Origin: Streptomyces sp. NBC_01264
GTDB taxonomy: Bacteria; Actinomycetota; Actinomycetes; Streptomycetales; Streptomycetaceae
Direction of reading: 5' to 3'
DNA length: 64,000 nucleotides
Assembly (NCBI RefSeq): GCF_026340675.1
Contig: NZ_JAPEOX010000001.1
Location: 2,356,001-2,420,000, forward strand
The notes beneath the pieces were generated by a model. It worked only from the letters and a program-made list of their open reading frames with translations. It ran no database searches and was not told the DNA's origin. Made by a program: the position numbers and the translations under genes. Positions 56,185 to 64,000 of the stretch are shown in pieces (the stretch's first letter is position 1; the number at the start of each line of letters is the position of its first letter).

Positions 56185-56252
56185 ACGCCGGGCAATGCCC
56201 TGGGGTATCACCGCTTGCGTGGTCAGACAGTACGACGGTTGCCCTGGGATGG

Positions 56253-56453
56253 CTATGGCCGCACGGAGCGCCCGGCCCTGGCCAGGCCCGTAGCGGCCCG
56301 CTCCAGCTCGGCGGAGGCGTCCGCGATCCGGCGCCCGGCATCCGCGACCTGGACGGAGAGCCTGCGCACCTCCACGAAGACCCGCACGGCGAGCACGGCG
56401 AGGACGGCGAGCCCGAGGAAACCCAGAGCGATTGCGAACATCGGCCACAGCAT
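56253..56453 (-). CDS. Small membrane protein with coiled coil
   Basis: This 66-residue protein has one membrane helix (about 5-25, FAIALGFLGLAVLAVLAVRVF) followed by an amphipathic or coiled-coil segment rich in R, A and E (VEVRRLSVQVADAGRRIADASAELERAA). It is not recognised, although it resembles small DUF948-like proteins in plan. TAGGCT (minus strand, 56460-56465) lies 6 nt before the ATG, which suggests a leaderless mRNA. Confidence 0.6.
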   Translation of the reverse strand: MLWPMFAIALGFLGLAVLAVLAVRVFVEVRRLSVQVADAGRRIADASAELERAATGLARAGRSVRP

Positions 56454-56479
56454 GCGACGAGCCTAGGCCACCGCGCGCC

Positions 56480-56692
56480 TCACACGCTGCGCAGGGTGCT
56501 CACGCCGCCACCGGTCAGAAGTTCCACGATGCGCTCCCCGGCCGGTTTGCGGACCGGCGCCGCGCACGCGGGACAGGTGAAGGAGTAGAAGGTCGTACGA
56601 CGGCTGCCGCCGATGGCGAGACGCAGGGCGCCCGCGTCCAGCTCGAAGCGGGCCCGGCAGTCGGGACAGGACGCCTTGAACGCGACCGACAT
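56480..56692 (-). CDS. Small zinc-ribbon-like protein
   Basis: This 70-residue protein has two CxxC motifs (C9/C12 in CPDC and C40/C43 in CPAC), which would bind one zinc, with a short linker between. Function is not recognised; it lies between the small membrane protein and PafC genes, on the same strand, and may belong to the PafBC operon's tail. Confidence 0.6.
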   Translation of the reverse strand: MSVAFKASCPDCRARFELDAGALRLAIGGSRRTTFYSFTCPACAAPVRKPAGERIVELLTGGGVSTLRSV

Positions 56693-56715
56693 CGCGCGGA
56701 TCCCCCCTCGGCCCC

Positions 56716-57729
56716 TCAGCCCTGTCGCCCGTCGGCGCCGCTCCCGGCCACCACGTCCCCGGCCGCCCCACCCTCATAGGCGGCGAGTGCCGCCCGGGCC
56801 GCCCGGCGGGCGCTGTCCGCCAGCTCCACGGGGGCCACGATCCGCCCCTCGCGGCCCAGCCGCAGCGCCAGCCGGCGCAGCGAGGCCGGATCAGGACTGC
56901 GCAGCGTGATGCGCAGGCCACCCTCGGGCAGCTCCTCGGCACTGTCGTGCGGGTAGTACTCCGCCACCCAGCGCCCCCCGGGACCCACCTCGACCACGAC
57001 CTCCGGGTCCTCGGCGGCCGGCTGCACCAGCCCCTCGGACAGGTCGCGGGGCTCGATGGCCGGCGGCTCGGCCCGCTCGTCGAGCAGCCGGATCTCCGCC
57101 ACCCGGTCCAGCCGGAAGGTCCGCCGGGCCTCCGAGAGGTGGCACCAGCCCTCCATGTAGGTGTGCCCGACGGCGAACAGCCTGATCGGGTCGACCTTGC
57201 GCTCGGTGAGCTCGTCGCGCGCCGGCGAGTAGTAGCGCAGCCACAGCCGGCGCCGCTCGGCGATCGCCCGGTCCACGTCGGCGAAGACCCCGCCCTCGGA
57301 CTCGAAGGTCACCGACAGCCGGGAACTGGCACCGGCCACCTCACCCGCGGCCGCCTCCAGCTTCGCGGTGGCCCGCAGCAGCGCCTGGCGGTCCCCCTCG
57401 CGCAGCCCGGGCAGCGTGGCCACGGCCCGCGCGGCCACCAGCAGCGCCGTCGCCTCGTCCGCGGCCAGCCGCAGCGGCTCGGCGGTGGACTCCCCCGAGG
57501 CATCGGGATTGCGCCACCAGATGCGCTCCCCGTCGGTGTCGATGTCGAGCAGGTCACCGCCCCGGAAGCTGGTCCCGCACATGGGCAGCACGTCGAGGTC
57601 CGAGATCAGCTCGTCCTCGGTGATCCCGAAGGCCCGGGCCACGTCCGCGACGTGCGCACCCGGGCGCTCGCGCAGGTAGGTCACCAGGGACAGCATCCGG
57701 CGTGTCTGGTCGATGGCGTTGGCAGCCAT
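56716..57729 (-). CDS. pafC: WYL-domain regulator PafC
   Basis: This 337-residue protein has an N-terminal winged HTH (about 10-60, LVTYLRERPGAHVADVARAFGITEDELISDLDVL), a WYL domain (about 148-260) with RLWLRYYSPARDELTERKVDPIRLF and a WCX-like C-terminus. PafB and PafC form a complex that activates DNA-damage genes in mycobacteria, independent of LexA. It is 98 bp downstream of PafB, on the same strand. A GGGGGAGA site precedes the chosen ATG at 57729. Confidence 0.87.
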   Translation of the reverse strand: MAANAIDQTRRMLSLVTYLRERPGAHVADVARAFGITEDELISDLDVLPMCGTSFRGGDLLDIDTDGERIWWRNPDASGESTAEPLRLAADEATALLVAARAVATLPGLREGDRQALLRATAKLEAAAGEVAGASSRLSVTFESEGGVFADVDRAIAERRRLWLRYYSPARDELTERKVDPIRLFAVGHTYMEGWCHLSEARRTFRLDRVAEIRLLDERAEPPAIEPRDLSEGLVQPAAEDPEVVVEVGPGGRWVAEYYPHDSAEELPEGGLRITLRSPDPASLRRLALRLGREGRIVAPVELADSARRAARAALAAYEGGAAGDVVAGSGADGRQG

Positions 57730-57827
57730 GCTGGTACGTCTCCCCCTCAGGGCGTTGCTCACTGATCTTGCCCGGTCCACCCGGTCCACCCGCTCCGCGC
57801 GGCTCCGCACGGGTCCGCCGGGCCTGA

Positions 57828-58790
57828 CTAGCCCTTGGCCACGGCCCGCAGCCGGTCCACGACGTCGGCCCGCAGATCGGCCGGCTCCAGCACCACGACA
57901 TCGGGGCCGAACTCCACCAGCCAGGCGTCCAGCCCGTGCCCGTAAGGGATCTCCAGCTCGTCCCAGCCCTCGCCCCCGGCCCCCTCGCGCACCGCCGCGG
58001 CCTTGGCCCGCAGCGGATAGCCCGCCCCCGCCCGCAGCCGGATCACCGCGGAGCGCTCCGCACTCTCACCGGCCCAGCTCGCCACGGTCTCCCGCACGGT
58101 CACCACGTCCGGGACCTCGGCGGTGTACTTGGCGGCCCGCGAGCGGACCTTGCCCGTGATCCGGGACAGCCGGAACACCCGCTCCGCCCCGCGATCGCGG
58201 TCGAAGCCCGCCAGGTACCAGTGACCGCGCCAGCACTCCAGCGCCCACGGCTCGACCTGCCGGGTCTCGGGACGGGCCGCGGTGGACTTGCGGTAATCGA
58301 AGACGACCGGCCGCCGGTCGCGGCAGGCCAGCATCAGCGGCTCGAAGGCCGCCTCGTGCACCGGGATCCGCGGCTCGATGGCACTGTGCTGACCCTCGTA
58401 CGGATCCGAGGCCTCCGGCATGCCGCCGGCGCGCAGCTTCTGCAGCGCGCCACTGGCCGCACCCGCGAGCCGGGCCTGCTGCCACACCTTGGCCGCCAGC
58501 CCCAGGGCCGCGGCCTCCTCGGCGTCCAGCGCCACGGGCGGCAGCCGGTTGGAGTCACGACGCGCCAGATAGCCGGTGTCCCCCTCCAGGTTCTCCACGG
58601 TCTCGATCACCAGCCCGAGCTCCCGCAGATCGTCCTTGTCCCGCTCGAACATGCGGTTGAAGGACTCGTCGTTCCCGGCTTCCATGTAGGCCTCGATGGA
58701 ACCGCGCAGTTCCCGCTTGCTGAGCGGCCGACGCGTCCCCAGCAGACACAGCGCCAGATTCATCAGCCGCTCGGCCTTGGCAATCGCCAT
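57828..58790 (-). CDS. pafB: WYL-domain regulator PafB
   Basis: This 320-residue protein has the same design as PafC: an N-terminal HTH (about 1-75, MAIAKAERLMNLALCLLGTRRPLSKREL and later DKDDLRELGLVIETV), a WYL domain (about 140-225) with RPVVFDYRKSTAARPETRQVEPWALECWRGHWYLAGFD and a WCX end. The ATG at 58790 gives the typical PafB start; the open frame reaches 58880 without a site. It heads pafBC, downstream of the FKBP gene's terminator. Confidence 0.87.
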   Translation of the reverse strand: MAIAKAERLMNLALCLLGTRRPLSKRELRGSIEAYMEAGNDESFNRMFERDKDDLRELGLVIETVENLEGDTGYLARRDSNRLPPVALDAEEAAALGLAAKVWQQARLAGAASGALQKLRAGGMPEASDPYEGQHSAIEPRIPVHEAAFEPLMLACRDRRPVVFDYRKSTAARPETRQVEPWALECWRGHWYLAGFDRDRGAERVFRLSRITGKVRSRAAKYTAEVPDVVTVRETVASWAGESAERSAVIRLRAGAGYPLRAKAAAVREGAGGEGWDELEIPYGHGLDAWLVEFGPDVVVLEPADLRADVVDRLRAVAKG

Positions 58791-58886
58791 CGACGCCCAT
58801 CCGCCCTTCCAGACCTTCGAGTCGTGTCCCCGGTACACCCTCGTGACCGCTGACCGTACCGCCCCGACGGTCCAGGGCAAAAGCGA

Positions 58887-58913
58887 GGGCCCCCGCCTTC
58901 AAGGCGGGGGCCC
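58887..58913 (-). terminator. Terminator of the cytosolic FKBP gene
   Basis: GGGCCCCCGCC (58887-58897) pairs with 58903-58913 over 11 bp with a 5-nt loop, and TCGCTTTTG follows on the minus strand. It lies 24 bp after the FKBP stop codon. Confidence 0.75.
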
Positions 58914-58936
58914 CACACGCTTTCACAGCGGACCGA

Positions 58937-59314
58937 TCAGGCGCCCATCAGGTCGCACACGAAGATCAGCGTCTCGCCCGGCTTGATCGCACCGCCGGCG
59001 CCACGGTCGCCGTAGGCGAGGTGGGCCGGGATGACCAGCTTGCGGCGGCCGCCGACCTTCATGCCCTGGATGCCCGTGTCCCAGCCGGAGATGACCTGGC
59101 CGATGCCGAGCTGGAACTGCAGCGGCGCGCCGCGGCCCCAGGAGGCGTCGAACTCCTCACCGGTCGAGTAGGCCACGCCCACGTAGTGGACGGAGACCCG
59201 GGAACCGGCCTTGGCCTCGGCGCCCTCGCCCACCCAGAGGTCCTCGATCACGAGGTCCGCCGGGACCGGGAAATCGGGGAAGTCGATCTCGGGCTTCTCG
59301 AGCTTGTCACTCAC
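58937..59314 (-). CDS. FKBP-type peptidyl-prolyl isomerase
   Basis: This 125-residue protein is a single FKBP domain: VHYVGVAYSTGEEFDASWGRGAPLQFQLGIGQVISGWDTGIQGMKVGGRRKLVIPAHLAYGDRGAGG covers the active site, with the canonical tyrosine, aspartate, valine-isoleucine and tryptophan residues. It is cytoplasmic. The GTG start at 59314 has GAGGAG 7 nt upstream; an in-frame ATG at 59329 is possible. Confidence 0.94.
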   Translation of the reverse strand: MSDKLEKPEIDFPDFPVPADLVIEDLWVGEGAEAKAGSRVSVHYVGVAYSTGEEFDASWGRGAPLQFQLGIGQVISGWDTGIQGMKVGGRRKLVIPAHLAYGDRGAGGAIKPGETLIFVCDLMGA

Positions 59315-59361
59315 GGAACTGCTCCTCAAAACTTACGAACAGGGGTACAACCCGGACAGTC

Positions 59362-60300
59362 TTACACCACGGCCAGGATGTCGAGGCTGAAGACCAGCGT
59401 CGAATTGGCCGGGATGGTGCCCTGCTCCTTGTCGGCGAAACCCTGGTCCGGCGGGATGACCAGCAGGATCCGGCTGCCGGTCTTCTTGCCGACGATCCCG
59501 TCCTTCAGGCCCTTGACCTGGAGCTCCGCCAGCGGCCACGTCACGGACGTCCCGGTGGCGTACGTGCTCTCGAAGGTCTTGTCGTCCTTCCACGTCTTGC
59601 CGTGGAACTTGACCACCACGCTGTCGGTGTCCTTCACGGCCGCGCCGTCGCCCTCGAGGACGTAGTTCGACACGAGCTTCGCCGGGGGCGCGGAGTCCTT
59701 CGGAACGGTCACGGAGACTTCCTTGCCGTCCGTGTTCGTACCGACCTTCGGCAGGGCGGCGTCCGCCTGCGGGACCTCCTTGCCCGTGGCCGAAGCCGGG
59801 ATGGAGGTGCCCTTGACGATGTCCACGACGAAGACCAGCGTGGCGTTCGGCTTGATCTTCTCGCCCGAGCCCTGGTCGCCGTAACCGAGGTCCGGCGGGA
59901 TCACCAGCTCCAGCCGGCTGCCGACCTTCTTGCCCAGCAGGCCCTGGTCCCAGCCCTTGATGACCTGGCCCTCGCCGACGGTCACGTCGAACGGCTTGTC
60001 CTTGCCGAAGCTCTGGTCGAACGGCTCCTTGCCGTCCCAGACCTGGCCGAGGTAGTTGACCTGGGCGATGTCGCCCTTCTTCAGCGCCGGGCCGTCACCC
60101 TCGCTGATGGTCACCACCTTCAGTTCCTTCGGCGGGGTCCCCTTCCCCGTCGACAGGGTGGGGGTCTCCCCGAACTTGGCACCCTTCGTGATCGCGGGCA
60201 CCCCGTTCTTCATCTGGGCGGAGTCGGAGCCGCTGTCACCACAGGCCGCTGTCGACAGCAGCAGAAGGGGTACGACAAGCAGGCCGGCAAGTCGGCGCAC
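59362..60300 (-). CDS. Lipoprotein with two FKBP domains
   Basis: This 312-residue protein has a lipoprotein signal (LAGLLVVPLLLLSTAAC, Cys about residue 20) and two FKBP domains: the first about 65-165 (YLGQVWDGKEPFDQSF, VIKGWDQGLLGKKVGSRLELVIPPDLGYG) and the second about 200-310, more diverged (KFHGKTWKDDKTFESTYATG, KTGSRILLVIPPDQGFADKEQG). It should fold or bind proteins outside the membrane. GAGGAACAC precedes the GTG at 60300; ATG at 60327 is an alternative. Confidence 0.85.
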   Translation of the reverse strand: MRRLAGLLVVPLLLLSTAACGDSGSDSAQMKNGVPAITKGAKFGETPTLSTGKGTPPKELKVVTISEGDGPALKKGDIAQVNYLGQVWDGKEPFDQSFGKDKPFDVTVGEGQVIKGWDQGLLGKKVGSRLELVIPPDLGYGDQGSGEKIKPNATLVFVVDIVKGTSIPASATGKEVPQADAALPKVGTNTDGKEVSVTVPKDSAPPAKLVSNYVLEGDGAAVKDTDSVVVKFHGKTWKDDKTFESTYATGTSVTWPLAELQVKGLKDGIVGKKTGSRILLVIPPDQGFADKEQGTIPANSTLVFSLDILAVV

Positions 60301-60353
60301 GTGTTCCTCAGATCTCAGACGGCACATAGGTCGTCGCCACTCTAAGGCGTCGA

Positions 60354-60386
60354 CAGGGCCCCGTACGAGATCCGTACGGGGCCCTG
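60354..60386 (-). terminator. Terminator between pafA and the FKBP lipoprotein gene
   Basis: Arms 60354-60367 and 60373-60386 are perfectly complementary over 14 bp (left CAGGGCCCCGTACG) around a 5-nt loop. It lies 40 bp past the pafA stop. Confidence 0.75.
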
Positions 60387-60425
60387 GCCGAGATCAGAGC
60401 GATGCGCGCGGCACCGCCGGGTGCG

Positions 60426-61787
60426 CTACATCCCCGCGATCAGCTTCTCCACCCGCTCGTCCACCGACCGGAACGGGTCCTTGCACAGCACCGTGCGCTG
60501 CGCCTGGTCGTTCAGCTTCAGATGCACCCAGTCGACCGTGAAGTCCCGCCGCTGCTCCTGCGCACGACGGATGAAGTCACCCCGCAGCCTCGCCCTCGTC
60601 GTCTGCGGAGGCACCGACTTGCCCTCGAAGATCTTGAGGTCGTTGCAGATCCGCGCCGCCTGCCCCTTGCGCTCCAGCAGGTAGTACAGCCCGCGCCTGC
60701 GATGGATGTCGTGATACGCGAGGTCTATCTGAGCCACCCGCGGATTCGACATCGTCATGTTGTGCTTCGCCCGGTACCGCTCGATCAGCTGGTACTTCAT
60801 CACCCAGTCGATCTCGGTCCCGATCCGGTCCAGGTCCTCCGCGTCGATCGCGTCCAGCGTCCGGCCCCACAGCTCCAGCACCTGGTCCACGACACCCGTA
60901 CGGATCCCCCGCCGCTCGGCGAAGTCCACCGCCTTGTCGTAGTACTCCCGCTGGATCTCCAGCGCCGAGGCCTCCCGACCGCTCGCGAGGCGCACCTTGC
61001 GCTGACCCGTGATGTCGTGACTGACCTCCCGGATCGCCCGGATCGGGTTCTCCAGCGTCAGGTCCCGCATCACCGTGCCCGCCTCGATCATGCGCAGCAC
61101 CAGATCGGTCGCCCCGACCTTCAGCAGCATGGTCGTCTCGGACATGTTCGAGTCGCCGACGATCACGTGCAGACGCCGGTAACGCTCCGCGTCCGCGTGC
61201 GGCTCGTCCCGCGTGTTGATGATCGGCCGCGAACGCGTCGTGGCCGAACTGACACCCTCCCAGATGTGCTCGGCCCGCTGACTCACGCAGTAGACCGCAC
61301 CCCGAGGTGTCTGCAGCACCTTGCCCGCACCGCAGATCAACTGCCGCGTGACGAGGAACGGGATCAGAATGTCCGCCAGCCGGGAGAATTCCCCGTGCCG
61401 GGCCACCAGGTAGTTCTCATGGCAGCCGTACGAGTTTCCCGCCGAGTCGGTGTTGTTCTTGAACAGATAGACGTCGCCCGCGATTCCCTCCTCGTGCAGG
61501 CGGCGTTCGGCGTCGACGAGCAGGCCCTCGAGAATGCGCTCGCCGGCCTTGTCGTGGGTGACCAGTTCGATCAGGTTGTCGCATTCGGGAGTTGCATACT
61601 CCGGATGCGAACCCACGTCGAGGTAGAGGCGGGCGCCGTTCCGCAGGAAGACATTGCTGCTGCGGCCCCATGACACAACACGGCGGAAGAGGTAGCGCGC
61701 CACTTCGTCAGGAGACAGTCGGCGCTGTCCCCTGAACGTGCACGTGACGCCGTACTCGTTCTCCAGCCCGAAAATGCGGCGGTCCAT
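60426..61787 (-). CDS. pafA: Pup-protein ligase PafA
   Basis: This 453-residue glutamine-synthetase-like enzyme joins the prokaryotic ubiquitin-like protein Pup to lysines for proteasome degradation. [20 protein letters not shown] at the start, [18 protein letters not shown] (about residues 54-71, with the catalytic Asp) and [18 protein letters not shown] are typical. Length matches the family. TAATGT (minus strand, 61794-61799) is 6 nt before the ATG and there is no ribosome binding site, so it is probably leaderless. The prc/pup genes lie outside the window. Confidence 0.95.
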   Translation of the reverse strand: MDRRIFGLENEYGVTCTFRGQRRLSPDEVARYLFRRVVSWGRSSNVFLRNGARLYLDVGSHPEYATPECDNLIELVTHDKAGERILEGLLVDAERRLHEEGIAGDVYLFKNNTDSAGNSYGCHENYLVARHGEFSRLADILIPFLVTRQLICGAGKVLQTPRGAVYCVSQRAEHIWEGVSSATTRSRPIINTRDEPHADAERYRRLHVIVGDSNMSETTMLLKVGATDLVLRMIEAGTVMRDLTLENPIRAIREVSHDITGQRKVRLASGREASALEIQREYYDKAVDFAERRGIRTGVVDQVLELWGRTLDAIDAEDLDRIGTEIDWVMKYQLIERYRAKHNMTMSNPRVAQIDLAYHDIHRRRGLYYLLERKGQAARICNDLKIFEGKSVPPQTTRARLRGDFIRRAQEQRRDFTVDWVHLKLNDQAQRTVLCKDPFRSVDERVEKLIAGM

Positions 61788-61884
61788 GACTGAACATTAC
61801 GCCTTCTGCTCTGTTCTGAAACCGAGTTCGCAGGCGCCGTTTCGATCATTTTCCCGAGAGGCCACCCCGGCGGGCGCCCGGAAC

Positions 61885-61950
61885 ACGCCCGCCGCGCGCC
61901 CACCGCACGCCCGCCAGACGCCCACCGGACGCCCGCAGCACGCCCGCCGG
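61885..61950. repeat. 11-bp tandem repeat, six copies
   Basis: Six 11-bp units of the type ACGCCCGCCGC run from 61885 to 61950, with pairs of units differing by single bases. They lie in the 180-bp gap upstream of pafA, between it and the MFS exporter gene. Confidence 0.75.
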
Positions 61951-61967
61951 CCCGCCTAAGACCCCGT

Positions 61968-63245
61968 CTAAGACCCCGTCACCGAGGCCTCCGCGGAACC
62001 CTCCAACGGCCCCGCCGACCCGGCCGCCGGCACCCCCGCCACCGAACCCGCCACCGCACGGCTCGCACCCGGACGCGCCAGCACCCGCTGAGTCACCGTC
62101 AGCACCAGCAGCGCCGCCGCCCCCGCCACACTCGCCACCGCGAACCCCGCCGCCGTACCCCCCGCCTCCACCGAAGGACCCGCCGCCGCCGTACCGATCG
62201 CCGCGCCCACCCCGAAGAACGTCACCAGCCACGAGAACGCCTCCGTCACCGTGCCCGCCGGAGCGTGCCGGTCCACCACGATGAACGCACACGCCAGAGC
62301 CGGAGCCAGGAACACCCCCGCCAGCGCCGCGAACCCCGTCATCGCCACCACACCCGGCACCAGCATCAACGGCAGATAGCACACCGCCAGCAACGCCACC
62401 AGCAACCGCAGCCGCCGCTCTGGCGCCCCCGCCCACTGCCGCGCCCCGTACAGCACACCACCGAACAGCGCGCCCAGACCCAGCGCCGCCATCAGCCAGC
62501 CGTACACCGCCTGACCACCGTGCTCGTCCGCGTACGCCACACCCGCCACCGTGATCGACCCCAGCGCCGTCCCCACGAAGAAGAACGCCCCCAGCAACGC
62601 CAGCAGACCCGGCGAACGAAGCGCCCCCAGCCAGTGCGCCTCCCGCGGCTCCGAACGCCACCGCCGCGAAGGCTCCGACACCACGACCGACAGCGCCCCC
62701 AGCACCCCGATCCCGTTGAGCACCAGCAACGCCACCGCCGGATCCCACAGCGCCACGCACAGCGTCACCAGCAGCGGCCCCACCGTGAACATGACCTCCT
62801 GGGCCACCGCGTCCATCGCGTACGCCGCGTGCACCCGCTCCTCCTTGCCGCCCAGCACGCTCGGCCACAGCGCCCGCAGCCCGCCCTCCAGCGGCGGCGT
62901 GAACAGCCCCGCGACCACCACCGCCGCGTACGCCACCACCACCGACCCGGTACCGGCCAGCGCCAGCCACACCATGCCCAGCGCCGACACCACCGCCGCC
63001 GGCAACTGCACCCGCGGCTGCCCGAACAGGTCCACCGCCCGACCCAGCAACGGCTGCCCCACCGCGTTCGACACCCCGTACACGGCCGCGAGCGCGCCCG
63101 CCAGGCTGTAGCTGCCGCCCTCGGCCCGCGTGAACAGCACGATCGCGATCGGCCCGGTCCCGTTCGGCAGCCGGCCTATGAGCGTGCCCACCAGCAGCCT
63201 CGCGGCATGCCGGGTCCTGAGCAGCTCCGCGTAACCCGCGGCCAT
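61968..63245 (-). CDS. MFS transporter
   Basis: This 425-residue protein has about 12 transmembrane segments in two halves and a C-terminal extension rich in S, A and G. It begins GYAELLRTRHAARLLVGTLIGRLPNG and has the family's R-x-x-D-like loop (LLGRAVDLFGQPRVQLP). Substrate unknown; the group includes drug exporters. AAGGGGGCGG precedes the ATG at 63245. It lies divergent from the LacI-type gene with a candidate operator between. Confidence 0.87.
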   Translation of the reverse strand: MAAGYAELLRTRHAARLLVGTLIGRLPNGTGPIAIVLFTRAEGGSYSLAGALAAVYGVSNAVGQPLLGRAVDLFGQPRVQLPAAVVSALGMVWLALAGTGSVVVAYAAVVVAGLFTPPLEGGLRALWPSVLGGKEERVHAAYAMDAVAQEVMFTVGPLLVTLCVALWDPAVALLVLNGIGVLGALSVVVSEPSRRWRSEPREAHWLGALRSPGLLALLGAFFFVGTALGSITVAGVAYADEHGGQAVYGWLMAALGLGALFGGVLYGARQWAGAPERRLRLLVALLAVCYLPLMLVPGVVAMTGFAALAGVFLAPALACAFIVVDRHAPAGTVTEAFSWLVTFFGVGAAIGTAAAGPSVEAGGTAAGFAVASVAGAAALLVLTVTQRVLARPGASRAVAGSVAGVPAAGSAGPLEGSAEASVTGS

Positions 63246-63288
63246 GTCCGCCCCCTTCTGCCCGGGACCACCCCGGGAGTAAGCCAAG

Positions 63289-63319
63289 TAATACGTATAA
63301 CGTAACCGGTCATACGTAC
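63289..63319. promoter_or_regulatory. Candidate operator between the MFS and LacI genes
   Basis: AATACGTATA (with ATACGTAT palindromic at 63291-63298) is followed by ATACGTAC-like sequence near 63312. Such CG-centred palindromes are the usual LacI-family target. The regulator encoded to the right probably binds here. Confidence 0.4.
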
Positions 63320-63392
63320 CATGACCACAGTCGGACGGTCCACCCACCCGACCCACCACACCCCCCGCGACCTCGCACTACAGGAGCACCGT

Positions 63393-64000
63393 GTGACGAG
63401 ACCCACCAGCCGCGACGTGGCCACCGCCGCCGGGGTCTCCCAGGCCACCGTCTCCCTCGTCCTCGGCGACAAATGGCGCGGCCGCGTCTCCGAACGCACC
63501 GCCGACCACGTCCGCCACACCGCCACCGAACTCGGCTACCGCCCCAACCTCGCCGCCCGCAACCTCCGCCTCGGCTCCACCCGCACCGCCCTCCTCGTCG
63601 TCCCCGCCCTCACCAACGAGTTCTTCGCCCGCGTCTACACCGGCGCCGCCCGCATCGCCGCCGAACACGGCTTCGGCGTCGTCCTCTACCCCTCCCCCGA
63701 CGGCACCGGCCCCGCCCGCGACCCGTTCGCCTCCGCCCGCGCCGCCCTCGACGGAGTCATCGCCTCCTCCATGGCCGCCGACGCCCTCCACGCCCTCGGC
63801 GGCGATGGACTCCCCCTCGTCATGCTCGACAGCGACCCCACCGCCGACACCGCCCACGCCCACGTCAACCTCGCCATCGCCGACGGCATGCGCCAGACCG
63901 CCGAACACCTCCTCACCCACGGCCACCACCGCTTCCTCCACCTCGCCTCCGCCATCGACTCCTGGACCTTCGACGTCCGCGCCAACGCCCTGGCCGCCCT
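63393..64000 (+). CDS. LacI-family regulator, partial (C-terminus off right edge)
   Basis: At least 202 residues are visible. The N-terminal LacI HTH is TSRDVATAAGVSQATVSLVLG (about 5-25), then the hinge and a periplasmic-binding-like effector domain starting ALLVVPALTNEFFARVYTGA. GGAG precedes the GTG. It is divergent from an MFS transporter gene by 147 bp and probably controls it. Confidence 0.88.
   Translation, partial: MTRPTSRDVATAAGVSQATVSLVLGDKWRGRVSERTADHVRHTATELGYRPNLAARNLRLGSTRTALLVVPALTNEFFARVYTGAARIAAEHGFGVVLYPSPDGTGPARDPFASARAALDGVIASSMAADALHALGGDGLPLVMLDSDPTADTAHAHVNLAIADGMRQTAEHLLTHGHHRFLHLASAIDSWTFDVRANALAA

Overview
The window is about 72% GC by eye, with dense codon-biased genes, frequent GTG starts and few spacers. 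It carries Pup ligase and PafBC genes, an argC-J-B-D-R operon, DUF1918/DUF1844/DUF5997/DUF6215 proteins and a mycosin. This fits a Streptomyces chromosome core. From memory, the gene order (arg, pheST, infC-rpmI-rplT, glnA4, tatAC, pafA) matches the SCO1570s-SCO1640s stretch of S. coelicolor; no database was consulted.

Layout. 1-175: start of a small membrane protein gene running off the left edge. 264-5151 (-): the arginine operon, translationally coupled, with ARG-box-like sequence upstream of argC. 5238-8491: an accessory-looking block with a RibD/DHFR-like reductase, a SUKH (SMI1/KNR4) protein and a DUF6215 membrane protein; the first two sit between copies of a CTGAGCG...TGGCC repeat. 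8553-19962: single genes and divergent pairs (VOC/AraC, DUF5997/LysR-like domain, MocR/EamA, GH10-like, 3-hydroxyacyl-CoA dehydrogenase, Nudix, NsdA-like TPR regulator). They include a 106-bp MITE-like insertion in a terminator between convergent genes. 20442-28148 (-): pheT-pheS, an orphan histidine kinase, a SpoU methyltransferase, and rplT-rpmI-infC with an attenuator leader and an ATC start for IF3. 28498-33266: DUF1844, SseB, a mycosin with its membrane partner, and a PLP-fold aldolase/deaminase. 33279-41575: a cluster that reads as the glutamine-synthetase-like route of ethanolamine use: GlnA4-like ligase, aldehyde dehydrogenase and SDR on the minus strand; FadR-type regulator, ethanolamine-type permease and C26 hydrolase on the plus strand. 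A secreted HAD phosphatase resembling phosphorylcholine phosphatase lies next to it. 41791-50738: LysR/TDT transporter, XRE-cupin/BtuF-like pair, 5'-3' exonuclease, siderophore-interacting protein behind an iron box, serine hydrolase, RluA-type pseudouridine synthase, TetR. 50829-61787 (-): Ski2-like helicase, lipid kinase, TatC/TatA, PafC/PafB, two FKBPs, PafA. 61968-64000: MFS exporter and a divergent LacI regulator cut by the right edge.

Themes. At least ten genes have a TANNNT -10 element 5-8 nt from the start codon with no ribosome binding site, which implies leaderless mRNAs. Three convergent pairs end in one shared CTAG, each strand using TAG. The MITE-like element also sits at a CTAG, inside a palindrome that rebuilds perfectly when the element is removed. 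I found no tRNA, rRNA, CRISPR array or full-length transposase gene. No single system here is clearly new. The strongest candidates for follow-up are the MITE/CTAG observation, the ethanolamine locus with its secreted phosphatase, the LysR effector domain carrying a histone-H1-like tail, and the orphan mycosin pair.
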